Part shown: piece by piece, positions 62,856-64,000 of the stretch
Layout of the letters: every line of letters starts with the position of its first letter
How positions within the stretch are numbered: the first letter of the stretch is position 1
Assembly: GCF_042752395.1 (NCBI RefSeq)
Contig: NZ_JBHYXZ010000015.1
Location: forward strand, 26,510 to 90,509
Reading direction: 5' to 3'
Length of the DNA stretch: 64,000 bases
DNA from: Actinosynnema sp042752395
GTDB taxonomy: Bacteria; Actinomycetota; Actinomycetes; Mycobacteriales; Pseudonocardiaceae
The notes under the pieces: generated by a model
What the model was told of the DNA's origin: nothing
Database searches by the model: none
The model's input: only the letters and a program-made list of their open reading frames with translations
Program-made: the position numbers and the translations under genes

Positions 62856-63869
62856 ATGACCTTTGAGTTGGGTGCCGGTTGTGACGTGGTGGTGGTCGGC
62901 GGTGGCGCGGCCGGGTTGAACGGGGCGCTCATGCTCGCCCGGTCACGGCGGTCCGTCGTGGTGGTCGACGCCGGGTCGCCCCGCAACGCGCCGGCCGAGG
63001 GCGTGCACGGGCTGCTGGGCCGGGAGGGCACGCCGCCCGCCGAACTGCTCGACCGCGGGCGGGCCGAGGTGCGCGGTTACGGCGGGCACGTGGTGACCGG
63101 CGAGGTGGCGACCGTGACGCGCGCGGACGACGACCGGTTCGTGGTGACCCTGGCCGACGGCCGTGCGGTGCGGGCGCGCCGCGTGCTCGTGACGACGGGC
63201 CTGGTGGACGAGCTGCCGGACGTGCCGGGGCTGCGCGAGCGCTGGGGCCGGGACGTGCTGCACTGCCCGTACTGCCACGGGTGGGAGGTCCGCGACCGGG
63301 CCGTCGGCGTGCTGGCGACCGGGCCGATGTCCGTGCACCAGGCGTTGCTGTTCCGGCAGCTGACCGCCGACGTCACGGTCTTCGCGGGCGACGTGGCGCT
63401 GACCGACGAGCAGGCCGAGCAGCTGGCCGCGCGCGACATCGACGTGGTGCGGGGCCCGGTCGCGTCGGTGGAGGTCGCCGGGGACCGGATCGTCGCCGTG
63501 CGGCTGGCCGACGGCCGTTCGGTCGCCCGCGAGGCGGTGGCGGTCGCGCCGCGGATGGTGGCCCGCGCCGGGTTCCTCGCGTCGCTGGGCCTGCGGCCCG
63601 TGCCGCACCCGTCGGGGATGGGCGAGCACCTCGCCGTGGACGCGACCGGGCGCACCGACGTGCCCGGCGTGTGGGCCGCAGGCAACGTCACCGACCTGTC
63701 CGCGCAGGTGGGCGCGTCCGCCGCGGCCGGCGCCGCGGCCGGCGCGCAGATCAACGCCGACCTGGTCGCGGAGGAGACCCGGCTGGCCGTCGCCGCCCGG
63801 CGCGACCCGTTCGCCGCCGAGGCCCGCGTCGCCGAGCTGGTCGCTGGCGACCGCCGGCACGGCCTGTGA
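62856..63869 (+). CDS. Thioredoxin-reductase-like FAD-dependent oxidoreductase
   Basis: Flavoprotein of 337 aa: FAD motif VVVVGGGAAGLNGALMLARS, redox-type CxxC in LHCPYCHGWEVRD, NAD-side segment AVGVLATGPMSVHQALLF, and C-terminal FAD motif TDVPGVWAAGNVTDLSAQVG. The CPYC motif places it in the low-molecular-weight thioredoxin reductase-like group, which includes disulfide-forming enzymes such as GliT; a natural disulfide substrate is possible but not shown. ATG 62856 follows GGAGG nine bases upstream. Confidence 0.88.
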   Translation: MTFELGAGCDVVVVGGGAAGLNGALMLARSRRSVVVVDAGSPRNAPAEGVHGLLGREGTPPAELLDRGRAEVRGYGGHVVTGEVATVTRADDDRFVVTLADGRAVRARRVLVTTGLVDELPDVPGLRERWGRDVLHCPYCHGWEVRDRAVGVLATGPMSVHQALLFRQLTADVTVFAGDVALTDEQAEQLAARDIDVVRGPVASVEVAGDRIVAVRLADGRSVAREAVAVAPRMVARAGFLASLGLRPVPHPSGMGEHLAVDATGRTDVPGVWAAGNVTDLSAQVGASAAAGAAAGAQINADLVAEETRLAVAARRDPFAAEARVAELVAGDRRHGL

Positions 63870-64000
63870 CCCCGCCGCACGACGCCTCCCGCACCGGCCG
63901 CGGACCGGTGCGGGAGGCGCGGGCCGGCACGGCCGGGGGGGGGGGACCCCCCGGTGCGCCCCCCGCCCCCCCCCCCGCCCCCCCCCCCGCCGCCCCCCCC
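63870..64000. other. Contig-end homopolymer noise
   Basis: After the flavoprotein stop the sequence decays into G and C runs from about 63940, like the gap flanks elsewhere. No feature is supported. Confidence 0.7.

Overview
The window is 64 kb of very GC-rich DNA with strong G/C third positions, frequent GTG starts, many 1-4 bp gene overlaps and typically actinobacterial families: phosphatidylinositol mannoside genes (pgsA, patA, pimA), an F420-type oxidoreductase, Xre-DUF5753/DUF397 pairs, a conservon (kinase, roadblock, DUF742, GTPase), SigL/RslA, PucR and Pnkp/Hen1. I read it as a filamentous actinomycete, probably Pseudonocardiaceae (Saccharothrix/Actinosynnema/Lentzea-like); the family level is inference. 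It is a draft scaffold with five short N runs, each flanked by corrupted homopolymer-rich sequence. At least two of these places are demonstrably artefacts: the gap near 1.0 kb repeats the end of the previous gene with errors, and about 160 bp inside a glutamine synthetase gene near 22.5 kb is spurious and carries a Nextera-like adapter.

Layout. 0-4 kb: partial LLM oxidoreductase, Xre regulator with DUF397 partner, DUF4240 and PH-domain proteins. 4-7.6 kb (minus): LemA-NUDIX fusion, pimA, patA, pgsA, all with 4-bp overlaps. 7.7-13.7 kb (minus): an Xre regulator and a tight five-gene run made of an adenylation enzyme, a ferric-reductase-like membrane flavoprotein, a crotonase, a SigL-like sigma factor and its ZAS anti-sigma factor. 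14-16.6 kb (minus): HIT protein and thrS, which in mycobacteria lie directly beside pgsA-patA-pimA; here the five-gene block and a large palindromic 22-bp-period repeat separate them. 16.7-18.4 kb: Clp-N protein and its small HTH regulator under tandem operators, and a Pro/Ala-rich membrane protein. 18.4-25 kb: a glutamylation-type amine (probably ethanolamine) catabolic operon with a divergent permease. 25-31 kb: CAP protein, a NACHT-LRR STAND ATPase (candidate anti-phage NLR), serine hydrolase, 3-hydroxyacyl-CoA dehydrogenase. 31.6-34.1 kb: indole prenyltransferase plus tryptophanase, a small prenyl-indole pathway. 34.3-38.2 kb: conservon. 38.3-41.5 kb: secreted SMP-30-like and DUF1996 proteins. 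41.7-48.8 kb: purine catabolism (PucR, three-subunit xanthine dehydrogenase, amidohydrolase, guanine deaminase). 48.8-53 kb: GNAT, DUF305 lipoprotein, LVIVD protein, an orphan. 53-57 kb: ABC importer. 57-62 kb: membrane protein and the Pnkp/Hen1 RNA-repair pair. 62-64 kb: SodC-like protein and a thioredoxin-reductase-like flavoprotein, ending in homopolymer noise.

The strongest candidates for something new are the adenylation / membrane flavoprotein / crotonase / SigL / RslA run (with an apparent ATC start for sigL behind a perfect Shine-Dalgarno), the 22-bp-period repeat family at two loci, the NACHT-LRR gene, and the prenyltransferase-tryptophanase pair whose expected third gene may lie in a gap.
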